Shown here piece by piece: positions 42,922-44,007 of a DNA stretch of 44,007 nt. Under the pieces are notes generated by a model. It was not told the origin of the DNA. It saw only the letters and a program-made list of their open reading frames with translations, and made no database searches. Source of the stretch: an uncultured Paracoccaceae bacterium (lineage in GTDB: Bacteria; Pseudomonadota; Alphaproteobacteria; Rhodobacterales; Rhodobacteraceae). The DNA is taken from NCBI GenBank assembly GCA_937872465.1, contig CALMSR010000079.1:1-44007 (forward strand). Reading direction: 5' to 3'. Position numbers and translations under genes: made by a program. How positions within the stretch are numbered: position 1 is the first letter of the stretch; each line of letters starts with the position of its first letter.

Positions 42922-43701
42922 ATGCTGCTCGAAGGCCGCATCGCGATCATCACCGGCGGCTGCGCCGGCTTCGGTCTGGAGTCGGTCCAGAAGTTCGTCG
43001 AGCACGGTTGCAAGGTCGTCGTCGCAGACATCCAGGAGGCCGACGGCAAGGCGCTCGAGGAGAGGTTCGCCGGCGACGTCCGCTTCTGCCTGGCCGATGT
43101 CCGGAAGGAGAAGGCCATGCGCGACGCCGTGGATCTCGCGGTGAAGCACTTCGGCGGCCTTGACATCATGTACCACAACGCTGGAACCGTCGGCAGCCCT
43201 GCGGGGGTCGAGGAGATCACCGTCCAAGAGTGGAATGCGGCGATGGAGATGCTCCAGACCGCGACGATGCTGGCGATTCAGGTCGCGGTCGAGCCGATGA
43301 AGGCGTGCGGCAAGGGGTCGATCATCCTGACCTCGTCAGGCGCCGGCGTCAGCCTCGGCGGATCGGGACCCTACGCCTACACGGTCGCCAAGTCTTCGGT
43401 CACGATGATCGGCCGCTACGCCGCGCTGAAGCTCGGCAAGCACGGCATCCGCGTCAACACGATCGTCCCCGGCGCGTTCAAGACCGCCCTCTGGGAGAAG
43501 CACGCCCTCGGCGAGGGCATGGTGGCGGCCGACAACTTCGCGAAGATGCAGCCGCTCCCGATCGCGGGCAGGCCGCGCTACATCGCCGACGCAGCACTCT
43601 TCCTCGCCTCGGACATGGGCGAGTTCATCACCGGCGTGGTGCTGCCGGTGGATGGGGGCATGACGCTGCATCGGAATTCCTATGCTTCTATTGAAGGATG
43701 A
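42922..43701 (+). CDS. Short-chain dehydrogenase/reductase
   Basis: 259 residues, classical SDR. Cofactor motif TGGCAGFG (about 11-18), acidic ADIQ after the second strand (NAD preference), HNAG in place of NNAG, catalytic Ser in LTSSGAG and the YAYTVAK motif with catalytic Tyr and Lys, PVDGG near the C-terminus. GGAGGGG precedes the ATG. Probably oxidises an alcohol upstream of the aldehyde dehydrogenase. Last intact gene of the cassette. Confidence 0.9.
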   Translation: MLLEGRIAIITGGCAGFGLESVQKFVEHGCKVVVADIQEADGKALEERFAGDVRFCLADVRKEKAMRDAVDLAVKHFGGLDIMYHNAGTVGSPAGVEEITVQEWNAAMEMLQTATMLAIQVAVEPMKACGKGSIILTSSGAGVSLGGSGPYAYTVAKSSVTMIGRYAALKLGKHGIRVNTIVPGAFKTALWEKHALGEGMVAADNFAKMQPLPIAGRPRYIADAALFLASDMGEFITGVVLPVDGGMTLHRNSYASIEG

Positions 43702-43722
43702 GGCCCTGACGCGTTGGCAGGC

Positions 43723-43739
43723 GGGGCGATGGGCGCCCC
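43723..43739 (+). terminator. Weak hairpin after the dehydrogenase gene
   Basis: GGGGCG (43723-43728) and CGCCCC (43734-43739) around ATGGG, 22 bp after the stop; no T-run. Confidence 0.35.
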
Positions 43740-43801
43740 TGCGGCCACAAGGCCAGAGGTAGCGCTGATGCCTATCGCCGCGCCACGGCCATCGCCGGCG
43801 A

Positions 43802-43939
43802 TCAGCCTGCAGGCCAGGCGCTACGGTTGCTCCAAATGTGCAGGTGCCGCGCAGGAAGCCATTGCCGGGCCTTCAGAAGCACATCGCCGGTCTCGATCCC
43901 GCGCAGATCTCGCCGGACAGGATGATGACGATGTCCAAG
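43802..43939 (-). pseudogene. Degenerate cupin-domain fragment
   Basis: The minus strand reads DIVIILSGEI, then after a frame change ETGDVLLKARQ and HIWSNRS with a stop at 43802. This resembles the cupin sequence DYxIVLSGEI...GEVxLKAGD...HAWxNRS with gaps. The match is by eye and partial, and the usual metal ligands are not all present. Probably a broken gene at the cassette border. Confidence 0.3.
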
Positions 43940-43944
43940 TGTCG

Positions 43945-44007
43945 GTCTCCTATAACCCCGTAGAAAAACCGCAGCGCGCAGACGGTCTGGTTCAGCGCCG
44001 GCCAGGA
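43945..44007 (-). pseudogene. N-terminal fragment of a tyrosine recombinase (runs off the window)
   Basis: Minus-strand WPALNQTVCALRFFYGV is typical of the N-terminal core-binding domain of IS91-associated integrases. It changes to other sequence at about 43950. Same strand and same family type as the C-terminal fragment at 37630-37793, in the right order to be one gene split by the 6-kb cassette. Confidence 0.55.

Overview
The window is a very GC-rich stretch whose gene content (DUF2924/DUF6511/DUF2793/DUF6441 prophage genes, a GTA-like tail protein, a SqrR/BigR-type sulfide repressor, a TRAP binding protein) points to an alphaproteobacterium, most likely of the Rhodobacteraceae. This taxonomic call is an inference from protein families. 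The region is a mosaic: intact chromosomal operons lie between pieces of a heavily decayed lambda-like prophage, insertion sequences and a metabolic cassette.

Layout. (1) 1-3.5 kb: prophage remnants, with a truncated DUF2924 gene, a DUF6511 gene fused to the 3' end of a TIM-barrel tail gene, and DUF2793. (2) 3.3-7.5 kb, minus strand: a TetR-controlled HlyD/FtsX-permease/ATPase (DevBCA- or MacAB-like) exporter operon with a four-TM protein at its end. (3) 7.6-10.1 kb: an OmpR-type response regulator and histidine kinase, divergent from a small PepSY protein. (4) 10.14-14.0 kb: three insertion sequences nested inside each other (IS4 family holding IS256 family holding ISAs1 family), each with recognisable ends and target duplications. 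(5) 14.3-21.8 kb: a secreted hemerythrin-like protein, an Asp-rich secreted protein, a DUF2271 protein with a flavinylation motif, a PepSY/flavodoxin/FNR transmembrane reductase, ApbE flavin transferase, a truncated P-type metal ATPase and a truncated beta-CASP nuclease. (6) 22.0-28.1 kb: a sulfide-response cluster (SqrR-like repressor, sulfide:quinone reductase, DUF2892 protein, RND efflux pair). (7) 28.1-37.8 kb: more decayed prophage (serine recombinase tail, terminase, inverted portal fragment, capsid, head-tail and tail genes), interrupted by an EamA transporter and a LysR regulator. (8) 38.0-43.7 kb: a metabolic cassette (nitronate monooxygenase, LysR, TRAP binding protein, aldehyde dehydrogenase, short-chain dehydrogenase), flanked by two pieces of what looks like one tyrosine recombinase gene.

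How the parts work together. The most interesting observation is a 49-bp operator-like element with identical geometry (two CTGA-N7-CTGA pairs facing each other) in three places: between the response regulator and the PepSY gene, before the hemerythrin-like gene, and before the Asp-rich/DUF2271/reductase/ApbE operon. It suggests that the local two-component system controls an extracytoplasmic flavin-based electron-transfer system. A second shared motif lies about 95 bp before both the nitronate monooxygenase and the TRAP binding-protein genes and may be the site of the LysR regulator encoded between them. No rRNA, complete tRNA or CRISPR array was seen.
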